Shown piece by piece: positions 10,520-21,703 of a stretch of DNA of 64,000 nucleotides; within the stretch, counting starts at the first letter, position 1, and each line of letters begins with the position of its first letter. The stretch spans positions 885,325 to 949,324 of the forward strand of contig WION01000008.1 of assembly GCA_015039365.1 (NCBI GenBank). Reading direction: 5' to 3'. Made by a program: the position numbers and the translations under genes. Source of the stretch: Amanita rubescens (lineage: Eukaryota > Basidiomycota > Agaricomycetes > Agaricales > Amanitaceae). Below the pieces are notes generated by a model. The model had not been told where the DNA came from, searched no databases, and saw only the letters and a list, made by a program, of their open reading frames with translations.

Positions 10520-12242
10520 TCAGCAATACCAGAAGCCACAAGGAGGCAGTCGTCTCGGCACAATGACGCGTAACATCTCGCCATCAAATTCGGCTCTGAC
10601 TTGGACGAGGTCTGCATCATAGCCGAAAGATATCCGGCGTTCAAAATGCCCTATGGCAATTTTGTTAGCACATCAGAAGGCAAAAAAACTGGATTGAACA
10701 AGATAGGCTCACCTCCTACACCTTCCCATCTATCTGCCACTATATGCAGAATTCTCCTCTTTTTTGATGCTAGTGTGATGGCATCCCTACCAAAGCCTGG
10801 TAGTTTAACATGTAGACGGTATTCTTGGGGCGTTGTTTCAACTTCGATATAGCTTTCTGTTGGAGGCGGACCACGGCTCAAAAATGGAACATGCGGTGCT
10901 TGCCGGCTATTTCCGGATGCACCCATTTGCGAACAAGACTCAGATTGGCTTTGATCATCGTTTTCAGAAGGACATGGTTCTAGAGGCAAGATCACCGGAG
11001 GTTCCGGCGGTTGCAGATAATAACTCGAGGATGACGAGTATGTTGATGCTGATGATGACCGAGGTCCGCCAAGACGTAATGAAACGCCAGAATGGCGAGT
11101 CATATATGTTGGTGAAGCTGGTCGAGTTGGCCGTGCGTATGCACTGCCAAGCCCGTTACTGCTATAGGATGAAAATGTAGATGAAGACAGCCTGCTGTTC
11201 TGAAAAGCATTTGATTCGTTAAAAGCCTTGGCAGCTGGGGCTGCGTGACAGGCTCGCTGATGACAGCGATGATATGCTTTCTATCGAAGCCGACGAACCG
11301 GACGAGGAGCTAGTTGTAAGTGGTGGCGGCCCTAGAACGGAAGACCCTGAACTGGATGAACTGGAAGAGGACGAAAACTCAGCCCCATTGGGAGCCGGCG
11401 ATGATGACCTTCCGGAAGTGTCGTCTTCGTCCTCAGATATGGGGACAGCCTGACCTTTGGCCCCATTAGCTACTGTCCGGGGCAACATATGATAGGGCAA
11501 TTGAAGCGGGCTAGATAAAGGTGAGTCAGAGGAGGATGATGAAAGAGGCGTGGAAAATGGTACTGACACGGCCACGGAAGGTGATGATGGCCGAGAGTTA
11601 GGTCCTTGAGTCGCGCCTGAAACTGTCTCATTTAACCGTGAAGAGAAGAAGGGAGTGGTGGCATCCATGGAATCAAATGCCACCGCAAATGGGGAGATAG
11701 TCTCTTGCTGCCGGAGGGCGGGCGAAGGTAGTGGGACCTCCCTGGGTGAATCGATGGAAGCGTGTCTCTTAGGGAAACGGGAAATGGTTGTGGGCCGCGG
11801 GACTAGGGGAGATAATATAGTAAGTACAAAGAGAGTTGAGGCAAAACGCGAGCGAATGATGACAACGGGCACACATGTGGACGCATATAGGGCCACAAAA
11901 CAAGTAAAAACGGAACGTGCGGAAGAGGATTACGGAATGAAGTCTTTTGGTCGGTTCGGCCGCGCCTTCCGCCGAATGGCGGACACAAGGAGCCGAGCCA
12001 CTGTAAGGTGGGGGGCGGGGGGTGCCACGTATGGTCACGGAAGGGGTTCAGAATGGAGGGGGGAAGTAGGGACGCGAGGAAAAGAGGGAAAATGGTAGGA
12101 CAAGGCCCGGATGACGCGGACAAGGAAAGGTAGAAAAAGGCTCACCACGATCGGAGGGGTCCTTCTGCTTGGAGTCGTGGCGAGGAGACTCCTCTTGAAT
12201 AGAAGGAGAGGTCATATGAGGTTCTGAAGAACGAGGAGCCAT
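10520..12242 (-). CDS. Hsp20/alpha-crystallin domain protein with long Ser-rich N terminus
   Basis: A small heat-shock protein-type chaperone. The C terminus carries the alpha-crystallin beta-sandwich: YIEVETTPQEYRLHVKLPGF near 10850, then RRILHIVADRWEG, a short intron (about 10710-10656) and HFERRISFGYDADLVQVRAE, ending in GEMLRVIVPRR and a TGA at 10520. The usual A-x-x-x-G-x-L signature is replaced by EFDGEMLRV. The N-terminal roughly 290 residues are low-complexity Ser/Pro/Ala with an acidic patch (SEDEDD), unlike ordinary 15-25 kDa family members. I chose the start at 12242 (MAPRSSEPHMTSP) because its exon ends in a GTGAG donor at 12145 that joins in phase to an acceptor near 11705; this first intron of about 440 nt is long for this genome. 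A start at 11668 is the alternative. A 58-nt intron near 11290-11230 restores the frame between two exons. Confidence 0.7.
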
Positions 12243-13732
12243 TCCAGACGGCTGAGGTAGGGTTAGGGAGAGACTTGAGATGGTGGTTATGTGGGAGGAG
12301 TGGATACTCTTCTGTTGACGATCACTCGACCCCTGTGCAGGTAAACTCCTTAAAAGGAAATCTGTCGTCACAACTGGCAGATGGCGATAGCTGCTGTGCG
12401 CCCGCTGTGTTCTTTTGTTCGAGTCCCGCCGTTCTCTGCTGGTTTTTACCAACCTCCGCTTGTTCACCCTTTGAACCTCGTGTTCTCCTTTTACCCTCTC
12501 CATCGTCCCACCATACCACGGCATCCTCCGTTCCTCCTCTGATCGTTTCATCACCCGCCCCGATGCTTTCCCCGAGTGCCTGACCTCTGCCATCATACTT
12601 CCCACGTACCCTCAGACACCCCCATGATAATGTGTCATATTATTTCCATATTATACGTCATTGTTTCGCCACTTCCTCGGCCTTCATTTGCCTTTTTAAG
12701 TTTCTTCTTTCCTTGTGCTAACATGCGGGTCCCCGTCGCTTGTGGTTCTTAATCCTCTTATACCAATCTTAGAGAAACGTGTACGCCTGGTTCTCTGATC
12801 AACTATCTCGGCGCCCTTTACACTGTCTTTTCATCACCGAGTCAAAAGCCAAAGCCCGCACGTGTCTTCCCGCGCCCTTGACTTTTTCTCTTGCCCGCCG
12901 GCCGCGGGTGCTTTCTGCATTTTTGGGATTTCAAATCATATCTTGGATGACGCTCTTTGTATATGCATGTGACGGGCGCCGGAAGCCGCTCAGCAGTAGA
13001 GATGACCGTGCACACAGCGGAAAGATGTGTGCATAACACGTAAGATCCGACCGTAGCGTCCTAATGCCCTCTATGACGCAAATGACATTTGATGAAAAAA
13101 AGCAAATGTATTGCCCCGCGTGCATTTGGCTGCTCCATAATTTTATAATTAGAGCTGTAGCGCAGCTGGAATCTGCCGACCAGGAAGCCGGTGCAAACGG
13201 TGTTTCTGTCAATCAATGCAGGCATGGGCTCGCCGGTGTTCTCGGTCATTACTCGGCAATTTACTCAGCATGCCCTAAGCCAACATTCCTTATACTTTAC
13301 CTGAAGGCGCATCCAACGTACTACGAAAGCTCAAGCGTTTTACATCTTTCAAGTTCATTGAAGTCGCGTTGCCAACTCCCGTCACAATCACTATTCCTGT
13401 AACCTGGATATCGATCGGAAATGGATATTAATGCATATTGCGCCTATAAGAACTGGGAACGTCGATCTAGTAGCCGCGCCTTTCGCCTTGGTTCGCAAAA
13501 CTTTTATGCAAATCTTGATGAAATGGCAGAAGAATATTATCAGCGAGGCCAAAGAAGTCGTTGAAACTTGTTTCGTGTTTTACGCTTTGAACATACTGTG
13601 GCGGATGGGTGACTTGCACACTATCGCTACTCTTTCACGTCAGCTACATATAGATGCTATAATCTGCTGGCTTACCCGACGAACGTTGCAAGGCCCAATG
13701 GATAATTGTTGCTTTCAGTTGATGAAACAGAA
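12243..13732. other. Region without a convincing gene
   Basis: Upstream of the Hsp20 gene this stretch holds pyrimidine-rich DNA (12440-12600 on the plus strand) typical of a fungal promoter. A few short open frames occur, the longest being 13431-13814 (+). Between 13310 and 13400 one plus frame reads a protein-like KRFTSFKFIEVALPTPVTI, but it could not be connected into a gene. No RNA gene or repeat was recognised. Confidence 0.4.
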
Positions 13733-14119
13733 CTATTCTATCATCAACACGCCAATCAATCGTTGTAATAAGAAATCGACGAACGAGTTGGATTCTATTG
13801 AAGCCACGCTTTGATTTTCCATTTCAAAGCTGCCGAACTGCGCCGCAGGGCTTTCGAGCTCAATTGGGGTTACATTCTTGAAGGAAACTGGAACAGGTGC
13901 TACTCTGAATACAGTGACGAATTTCTTCCACGGCGGGTCCTTTCTTCTCGATTTCCTGCGGGATACCCAAGGGCGTTTCGACTCGGGAACAAAAGGATCG
14001 TTGTCTGCTACATGGTTTAAGCTAAAGCGAGCTTCTCCGGAAGAAGAATGAGATTGTATCGGTTCGAGCCGAAAGAAGCCTCCGGGCGATTTTTGGGAAG
14101 GACGCGTACCTGGAGACAT
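13733..14119 (-). CDS. Hypothetical protein, 128 codons
   Basis: A single open frame starting MSPGTRPSQKSPGGFF and stopping at 13733. It is rich in Ser, Pro, Lys and Arg (RRKSRRKDPPWKK) and has no recognisable domain or signal. It could be a first exon of a larger minus-strand gene, since a GTACGC motif lies right after the start codon, or a chance ORF. I do not recognise it, and support is limited to length and composition. Confidence 0.25.
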   Translation of the reverse strand: MSPGTRPSQKSPGGFFRLEPIQSHSSSGEARFSLNHVADNDPFVPESKRPWVSRRKSRRKDPPWKKFVTVFRVAPVPVSFKNVTPIELESPAAQFGSFEMENQSVASIESNSFVDFLLQRLIGVLMIE

Positions 14120-14488
14120 GTTGGGTGGTTGCCAATTACAAGAGAACGCGATGCACTATATTCTTTGCCGCGATGATGTCAACGCTACGTCGCTGCATTT
14201 CCTCTTTTGGCACGCTATGTATGCGCCATACGCTAGCCCCCAGTTCAAACTGACGCTGCTTATCGTGCCAGGGACCAACCAGCACGACGCTTAACTATGT
14301 TATCAATTTATCGTGTGGTCAGCCACCTGCATACAACGAGGCTTGAATTGGAAATGCTAGATGAAGGTATTTGTCAGCCACGAGGAAAGATAAAAGGGCT
14401 AGCTCCACACCAGACGTGTCATCTCAAGGTTTTTCACTACTCACGAACATTCCCGCCTATTGTTACTGTCAGGCTGAAGGATCCCACG

Positions 14489-15364
14489 ATGCATCTAATA
14501 TCTCGCATGCTCATTGCTATCTCACTCTCGTTACTACATCTGGTATTGACGAACACCAGTGCCGGAATCTATGCTTTGCCAATAAACGAACCCGTACCGA
14601 AATCAGACTCCCGCATACACTCACCTACTGGCTTGTCGAGACTACCCTCAAATTCCTTGCGACTTATTGGGCGACAAATCCGTAACGCCGATTATGGCTC
14701 TGGCGAACAGCCACAGAACACCACTTATGGTACTTCAAACTCCTCATCAAACGCGTCAAACGCGTCCTCTCCTGCACCAGACTCCAAGGCTCCACCGGCC
14801 GCTGGCAAGAGCCCAAAAACCGATATGGCTCAGCAGAATCAATCACTCCGTCAGTTACGTACAAAGGAAGACATTGCCAACAATGGTACCTTGACCAGGC
14901 GGTACTACACTGACGTTTCTTCTCACGAGTCCTCCAACGATGCCACTCCCCACTCTGAGAACCCTAATAACTATAGAGATCTGGCAACGTCTGCGAGATT
15001 GGCTCCCAGGAGGCTGGCGAGGAGAACATACAAGTCATTGGATTACGCCCCCGAGGACTCTGACTGTGGTCACTACGTTCTCTACCCCTCTATGCGCATG
15101 CGATACGCACACGACCCAAACTATGGCGTTATTCCACGATCTGGACGCGACATCCATACAGGCGCATTTTCCTATCCGGATGAGAAGAATGATTACCGCT
15201 CTCCACGTCGTCTAAGGACCGCGAACGGACAGTTGTGGGACGGTGAGAACAGAGATGACGTCAGTGGTGACAGAGGGTTCCCGGAAACTCGGCACTTTGA
15301 TCCAAGGGACTTCGACAGAATGTTGGCGGCGTATGATCTCTCCCATGGTATCCACGTTGATTGA
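14489..15364 (+). CDS. Secreted protein of unknown function
   Basis: An intronless frame of 291 codons. I chose the ATG at 14489 because it starts a classic signal peptide: MHLISRM followed by a hydrophobic core (LIAISLSLLHLVL), with likely cleavage shortly after near NTSAGIYA. Upstream in-frame starts from 14297 would bury this signal. The mature protein has an Asn/Ser-rich stretch with several NxS/T sites (NTTYGTSNSSSNASNASS), a Pro/Lys linker, and a C-terminal half rich in Arg, Asp and Tyr (for example APRRLARRTY and RSPRRLR). Dibasic KR and RR sites raise the possibility of Kex2-type processing. Only two Cys-like positions occur and no enzymatic motif is visible. It stands alone between two gene-poor stretches and could be a small secreted or cell-wall-associated protein. 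Confidence 0.65.
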   Translation: MHLISRMLIAISLSLLHLVLTNTSAGIYALPINEPVPKSDSRIHSPTGLSRLPSNSLRLIGRQIRNADYGSGEQPQNTTYGTSNSSSNASNASSPAPDSKAPPAAGKSPKTDMAQQNQSLRQLRTKEDIANNGTLTRRYYTDVSSHESSNDATPHSENPNNYRDLATSARLAPRRLARRTYKSLDYAPEDSDCGHYVLYPSMRMRYAHDPNYGVIPRSGRDIHTGAFSYPDEKNDYRSPRRLRTANGQLWDGENRDDVSGDRGFPETRHFDPRDFDRMLAAYDLSHGIHVD

Positions 15365-16590
15365 CGCCTGGAACCTTTACAACTTGGTATTATACCTTTA
15401 TGTATCAGTATATATTTGACATTCTATGAGCCTTCAGTCTTCCAGTTAAAGTGGGAACCATAACGCCGCAGTAAGATATCCCCATCCAATACTGTTCGCC
15501 GTTTCTCTAACGTTGACGTCAGGTTGCACAGTACATCATCTTCTATACTCACCGTAGTGAAGCTTTAGGGTGCAATCAGCCAATAGAATTTGATATCAAC
15601 TACTCTATAGTTAAACCTTGCCCCGTGCCTCGGGGGCATCACCAACACCCATTCAATGTGCAATGACAACATCTTGATAAATTCCGCGTCGTTACGACGT
15701 GCCCGGAGATTTAAATTCGAAGGTTCGCCACGGAATTGGCCAGAGGAATTTCTCGCCTCGAGGTATGGCGCAGTCGCTCGCGGGCCCGATCTGAACCTTC
15801 CTCTTTAATGGAAGTTGGTGCCAGTACGTGATCCAGGTATGAGAATATGGCAAGTATGGGTATCGTTTCAAGCGATCGGCTATAGAATTGTGATTCTCTC
15901 TGATAAGCTGTTAGTACGGCATTCTTTGTGAACGCGTGCTTTTTTAGGCCGGGGTTACAACTACGTGTGAGTAACGGTATATATGACCCTTGTATACTGC
16001 CGCGGCTCTTGGGATGTACTACTCGTCATGCGTTATCATTGAATTGACTAGGTATAGATTTCCATGTTCAGCTCCTGCCGCATTTGGTTGTCAATATGAA
16101 CGATGCTACATAGGAAGAACTACTTCATATTTCACACACATGTTTACATCATGATACCGTATCATGGTTGGGTACGGTGCCATAATAAAAATCCCTCAAT
16201 ACTGCCGTGCTCTCTGAATCGTCTGAATGTTAATCTTGATTGAGATCTGTGGGGTTTGCAACTCCTTCGTGCGATGTGTGGTGCGGAGACCATATGCGCT
16301 GAGCTACAAATCCTCTCTTCTCAGTCGATCGTTCTATCAAATCTCTGGCCAGCTGGTTAGTTCTATCATCTATTCAACAGCGCGTTTAGTTCGATCCGAA
16401 ATTCAGGAGCGTGTTTAGTTCGCTGATCTGTGCGACCGTGGCAGGTGCACGGCACTGCCGGGAGCGATTCCGATTCGTTCATTTCTTCATTGTCGCGGTT
16501 GGTCCAGAAGGCCAACGTGGATGTAAAATGTGGCCAGATGCTTCCGGGGACTCACTGCGATGTGCACAGTTTACCGCCGTATAAACCTCG
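15365..16590. other. Gene-poor stretch before the AACS duplication
   Basis: No open frame of note is present. Two copies of a motif close to GCGYGTTTAGTTCG occur near 16380-16420. The plus-strand frame starting at 16430 runs into the duplicated segment but has no known homologue that I recognise. Confidence 0.4.
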
Positions 16591-17957
16591 TAAGTCCGGA
16601 GGCTCGGGCGTTATTGCGCGTCCGTCTTCTTGTAGCGGTGATAGAGCCGCTGTTGTGACCTGGCCTAGTAAGATTCTTCATCATGAGAAGTGTTCCTCAT
16701 TCGGCCGAAATTTTCATGGTCAAGGTATATTTACAAATTCGCAGATACTTTACAAGCTGGTTATAATCAAGTCTCTCGAGTTCAAAGCTTAGTGCTTAGC
16801 TTTGGTTTTTTCGACAACGCTTTCGAGATCTCCGTACTTGTAGTAAAACTTCAAGCTTTCTGGGTTAGCCGCGGCCCACGGTCCCGCTTGGTTGAACACC
16901 GATGCCGAGACAATGCGTTTGACAGCAATCTCAATTTCATGACATTACAGTGTACTGTTCGGCCGCAATCATTCCCTTGCCCCATTCAAAGCAGAAACAA
17001 TCCCACTTACAGGAATCTCCTCAGTCTCAAATATATACTTGGGAACATGTCTCGCGCTCAAAGCGGTCTTAATCGCCATACGTATTCCTTGCTCCTGGAC
17101 GGGTGTCCAGGGCGCATTTTCAGGAGCAGAAGAACAGTCTCATCCTTATCGTGCTGACGACGCTGTCCCACGCACAAGCTATCATCAATCTCCCGCTTGA
17201 ACCGCTCCATTACAGCATATACCTCGCCAGAGCCGAACCTCACGCCGCTTGGGTTGAGTACGCCGTCGCTCCTACCAAGGATGAGGATGCCTTCAGTAGC
17301 GGGATTGATGACTATGAAGTCGCCTTGCGTCCAAACACCAAGGAAAGTGCTAAAGTAGGCTTCACGGAGTTTTTGCCCGGTCGCGTCATTCCAGAAATAG
17401 AACGGGAGAGAGGGGTGTGGGCGCATGCATACAAGTTCCCCGGGCTCTCCTTGTGCTCGATGTTCTTTCCAGAGGGGTCGAAAACTTCAACTTTGAGGCC
17501 GAGGGATTTGGCTTGGATTTCTGAAAGGGTTGGGTTAGTTGGCTCGTGGTTCATAGGATGGGGCAACTTACCATCGCAGTGAACGGGGAGGCAGGCTGCA
17601 CCTACGACAACTAATGAAGAAATCAGCTATGACCAAGTGGACGAATACGTTGCATACAAGATCCACAAATGTCTGTGCCTCCGCTGACAGATACCATATG
17701 TACTTTTGAACTGCCGAAAGCGCTCTGCGTCCATTGGAACAACGTTGGAGTTAAGGGGGCACCTGTGTTGGCAATGGTACGGAGAGCATGGAATGGTCCA
17801 AGCTCTACTAGATTTGGGAATTTTCAGTTCCAGCGACCAAATGAACGGAAATCACACACATAATTTACATACATAATATTTCTGCTTTGGACCTCGGCCT
17901 CAGAGAGGGGGGCGTGGACTGGTTCCAAGAAGGTTTACGCTATGAAAACGTCGGTAT
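16591..17957 (-). pseudogene. Truncated, frameshifted acetoacetyl-CoA synthetase copy
   Basis: This segment is a near-identical direct copy of 21704-23072, which is the 3' half of the intact AACS gene plus about 200 bp of its downstream flank. It retains the exon with [20 protein letters not shown] and the A8-type motif [20 protein letters not shown], but has no N-terminal half: similarity stops near 17957. Relative to the intact gene, a 10-bp deletion near 17100 (after MRPGHP) breaks the reading frame, and the C-terminal exon has several substitutions. It therefore cannot encode a complete adenylate-forming enzyme. It is a duplication remnant in the same orientation as the parent. Confidence 0.85.
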
Positions 17958-18253
17958 ATGCAGAATCTAGAAACGCTACGACGCCCCCGTATCTTTTTCT
18001 TCACCCTCATGATGAAGCGTGTAATACGAATATATCAGGAATATAATTCTTATGTTTTCACCCGAATCCTAACTCGGGTACCGTAACCTCTACCATGTAC
18101 ACAAAAAAGGTATAGAATAAGCGAAAACCACTTAAAACAGCTTGCGGTGTGACGGTCGTCTGAGTAATCATATAGCATTCCAAACAGCAATCCTGGTAGG
18201 GTCATGATTGAAGTTATACCACTTTTCTGCCATCAGGCACATTCGATTTCTAC

Positions 18254-21200
18254 TCATCCTGATCGTCTCTTCGTCTTTCTGGATGCAGGTGTAGCTTTCT
18301 TGTTGCTCCTGGGCCTAGACGGAGGTGCCCTCTGTGCAATTGTAAATCAGAACGGAAGGGAGGAAAGCTGGTCAAGAGCGAACCTTGCGCTTTGCGGTGG
18401 CAGTAGCATCCCGGTCTTCATTACTGGCACCCTGGGCCATCATGTCAGCTGAATCTTGTAAGACCCATCATTGTCCTGCAACTGCATCCAGCTTTCCCTA
18501 TTCACACAGATGAAGTGTCAAACCTTGACTTTCTCGGCCGCTTTCCCTTGAAAACGAGCCAGCATCACAGTAGACTTAGCTTCGATCGGAGCGTTCTTGC
18601 ACAATTCCTCGGTAGCTTCACCGAAATCTTCGCCAATTATTTCCTCTTCTGATTCCTGTGAATAATAACGAATTAGAAGAGCCGACTTCGCGCGCGCAGG
18701 CTAACTAGACAGCAACCCACGTTTTGCCTTGCAGGCTCATTGATGCGCATCTTGCGACTCGGTTGATCTGCTTCATACATCAGAGGCAAAGGTAAGTTCT
18801 GCAGGCAAACTCTTACTTTCTTGCAGTCTGCTATAACGAGCTTCGAGCCGCTCACCCAGGGGTTTGTACACGTCGCTCACCGTAACGTGCATTTGTTTGT
18901 GTTGCGGGGCAATCACCTGCGTACCACCCCGTAAGGATCTCAACTCCTCCTCAACGATATTCCAAGAATGCTGATGTTCGACAATCCAGACGAACGTGGA
19001 TGATAAAGTGTAACCCTGAAAGCAGTTCTTCCATTTTGCCCAATCAGCATAAAAAAGAGTTTCCGAATCCTTGTGGCAAGGGTTGATGGAGATCTGAATG
19101 GGTACTATCAACATGGTTTTCTTCCTCTTGTCAACGGAGAGATAAAGGGCATCGATGTTATAATTCCACCGATCGGAGATATACAACATTTCCGAAGCAG
19201 TCAGCAAGGTTTCGTCCAAAGTGTCCAAAATATCACCAGAGAATATCTCAGATTTTACAGAATTCCAATGGAGGTCTCCATAATTGAAACCAATACTTGA
19301 CATAGCGCTAAGGCAGGCTTGTTTCACGATGAATCCGACAACGACCGGGTTGTCCTCGAAAGAGTTAAGCCGTATCTTGTCAAGGAATTCGTTGGGTTTC
19401 GCCTTACGAACAATTATCGCACCAGCTTCCCTGGCAAGACCGCATGTGGAATAACAACGGCAGCTTTCTTCATCCCACCAGAAATACCGGTGGTCAAGCG
19501 ATTCCGTCGAAATCCAGGCCACCGAGCCTGATAAGCAAGCGAAGAGTTCTTCGATATAGTATCTTAAATTAAGGTATCAGCATGGTTAAGCGAGGCGGAC
19601 AAGAACGCACTGACGATACATACTGCTGAGCGCCTTTAGTTTCTTCCATGATCTCAGCAAAACGAAAAATGTTCTCCTTCACGGCTACGAGGTCCTTATC
19701 GTGCCAAAAGTTTTGTTCTATCTCGTGGAAATCTCGGTCTCTGCCACTGTAAAAGGGGTCGAAGGAGAAGAGGAATGCATCCCGTTAGGTCTTTGACTCT
19801 ATCCTTGTCGAACTCGTGTTTGAAAATGGGCAGTTTGCCCTGATGATGAACCCACCACTGTTCCACCTCCTCCTGCGAAACAGAAGCGGATTAAATCGAG
19901 AGATATGGCATCCAAAGTGGATTTCTCACCTTCGACATTCCGCTCATCATCGACATCTTGATGTCGTTAGTCTGACTCCGTGCCATATGTCGAGCCGTGC
20001 TATAGCTTGCTGAGGCGCCAGTAATTTTGTAGTGACCAACAGGGATGCCCTGCAAGAAGGTTTGGAGCTCCTCCTTGCGAGAGTTCGACACCGAATCTGC
20101 ATTGGGTAACTCCTCCAAAGCGTTTACCTGATCAATGATGAAATATAGACGCGTCGTACCCAAAGTGCGGCAGAATTTTGATGCATCGCTAATGTTTTGG
20201 AAAGATCGAATCTTGTCACGATGTGCCAAAGAGGGAGCATCAGCAAATGAACAAAGCAATGCGCTTTGGATGTAGGATAGAGGATCCATCAACATTTGCT
20301 GGCAATCGGGTATGTATACTGGGCGATTTCCAAGGCGGAAAAGGAGGCACGCCAAGGCCGCGAGCATATGGGACTTGCCGCACCCCATATTCCCATAGAG
20401 GAATAACCGAGAAAACCCCGAACCAATCCGAAATGATTGAACATTAGCCCAGAGCTTGCCAAAACGCTCACGGCCCATATACTCAAACAGCCTTCACCGG
20501 TTCCTTGCTCAGGGGAAATCGTTCTGTGGGTAGAGAACCGTACAACAAGGGGAACGGAAGTAAACCCATGTTATGGGGATTTGAATACCAGTCAGGACGA
20601 TTATCAATCTTTTGCAAAGCGTCATGAAATATACGCAAATCAGCTGTTTTCATGTCAAAAATCATTTTGCAATCTTCTGGACAGGAGGGCGTCACCTTCC
20701 GACGGCAATAACACATTAGGGCAGAGGAGGAGCTGGAAAGGAGCAAGTAGGAAAGAAGAAACGACAGCATCGAGAGAAAGAGAGAACATGTGGTCGGATT
20801 AGGGGTTGAAGTGGGTGAGTCGGAAATAATCAGGAGGGTAAAGGACGTCAAGGGGATTATGATACAATGGCGAATGAGGGGTGGACCGTGGTGATGGGAA
20901 GTAGTGCGGGTAGTCGGAGAAAATGGACGCAGCAGGTGGATGGGTTTTGATTAGTAGTGTGCAACTGATAGGAAAAAGCACGGGCTTACTTAGAACAATA
21001 ACCTGGACGTGTGGAATTGCGAGAGATGCCGGAAAGAGCTCCAACACCTTCTGTTCGGAACTCAACTCCTCCGCAAACTCCTCGAAATGGTCGCCTCGTA
21101 ACTTGCTCATGCGATCTGTGAGAGTCCGACCTGGGCCAACAGGTTCTGAATTGATGAGCTTGCAGGACAGAGTTAGCCATAACAGAAATATGGGGCCCGT

Positions 21201-21444
21201 GAATACAAACACACCTTCAAAACAACGGAGCCAGGAACATTAATCAACCGGAATTGTTACGCTTGTGTGTAGAACTCACCTTCCAAAGAACTATGCGATC
21301 TGAAGGAACTGTAATACAAAATTTATGCCTGATGGCCTCTTTCAAGTAGCCAATGTCGACGCTCTCAGGAACTGTGACCGGAGCGGGAGGGTGTTCGATG
21401 TCGACAAGGCACCAAAGTGTAATACGGCTCTGCTCTTCAAACAT
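18254..21444 (-). CDS. Crinkler (CRN)-type effector: header, P-loop NTPase, nuclease-like domain
   Basis: A multi-exon gene. The N terminus (from 21444) is a ubiquitin-like CRN header: ITLWCLVD, then LKEAIRHKF and DRIVLWK, spliced to LINSEPVGPG and ending HVQVIVLSKP. The middle carries a P-loop NTPase with Walker A GNMGCGKS (about 20395) and a Walker B-like RLYFIIDQ (about 20140). The exon at 19522-18840 has the look of a restriction-endonuclease-fold C-terminal domain (ALYLSVDKRKKTMLIVPIQI, then HKDSETLF). A 49-nt intron at 18814-18766 and two more lead to a basic tail (KKATPASRKTKRR) with TGA at 18254-18256, a likely nuclear localisation signal. No secretion signal is evident. This architecture matches the Crinkler-RHS-type (CR) effectors described in oomycetes and fungi, which act in nuclei; the activity here is inferred. 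Intact AACS and its truncated copy flank it. Confidence 0.75.
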
Positions 21445-21703
21445 CTCGAGCAGTGGGAGCAAGTAACAGTGGTGCTAAATTCCACCAAAGGAGAGATGTT
21501 GTGTATTGGAAGGAGTAAAGGATCGAACTCGTTCATCGCAATAGGGGGAAATGAGATTGTGATCTAAAGTGAAACACACTTAGGGGGGCTCAAACATCAG
21601 CAAATTAAGGACCCACACCCGCTCGCACCAGATACCATGGACTTGCTGCAACATTTGTCTGTAATTAGAATACAACCTTTATTCTAATCAGAACATGACA
21701 AAG

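Noticed and set aside
11225..11300. Apparent frameshift in the Hsp20 gene
   Set aside because: A 58-nt intron with a GTTCGT donor and CAG acceptor joins the two frames exactly (SSSS to APAAKAFNESN). The same donor type is used in RFA3.
16430..16792. Plus-strand frame entering the AACS duplication
   Set aside because: Its second half is the antisense-flank of the duplicated AACS 3' region, and the other copy at 21704 lacks the upstream half, so it is not a conserved gene.
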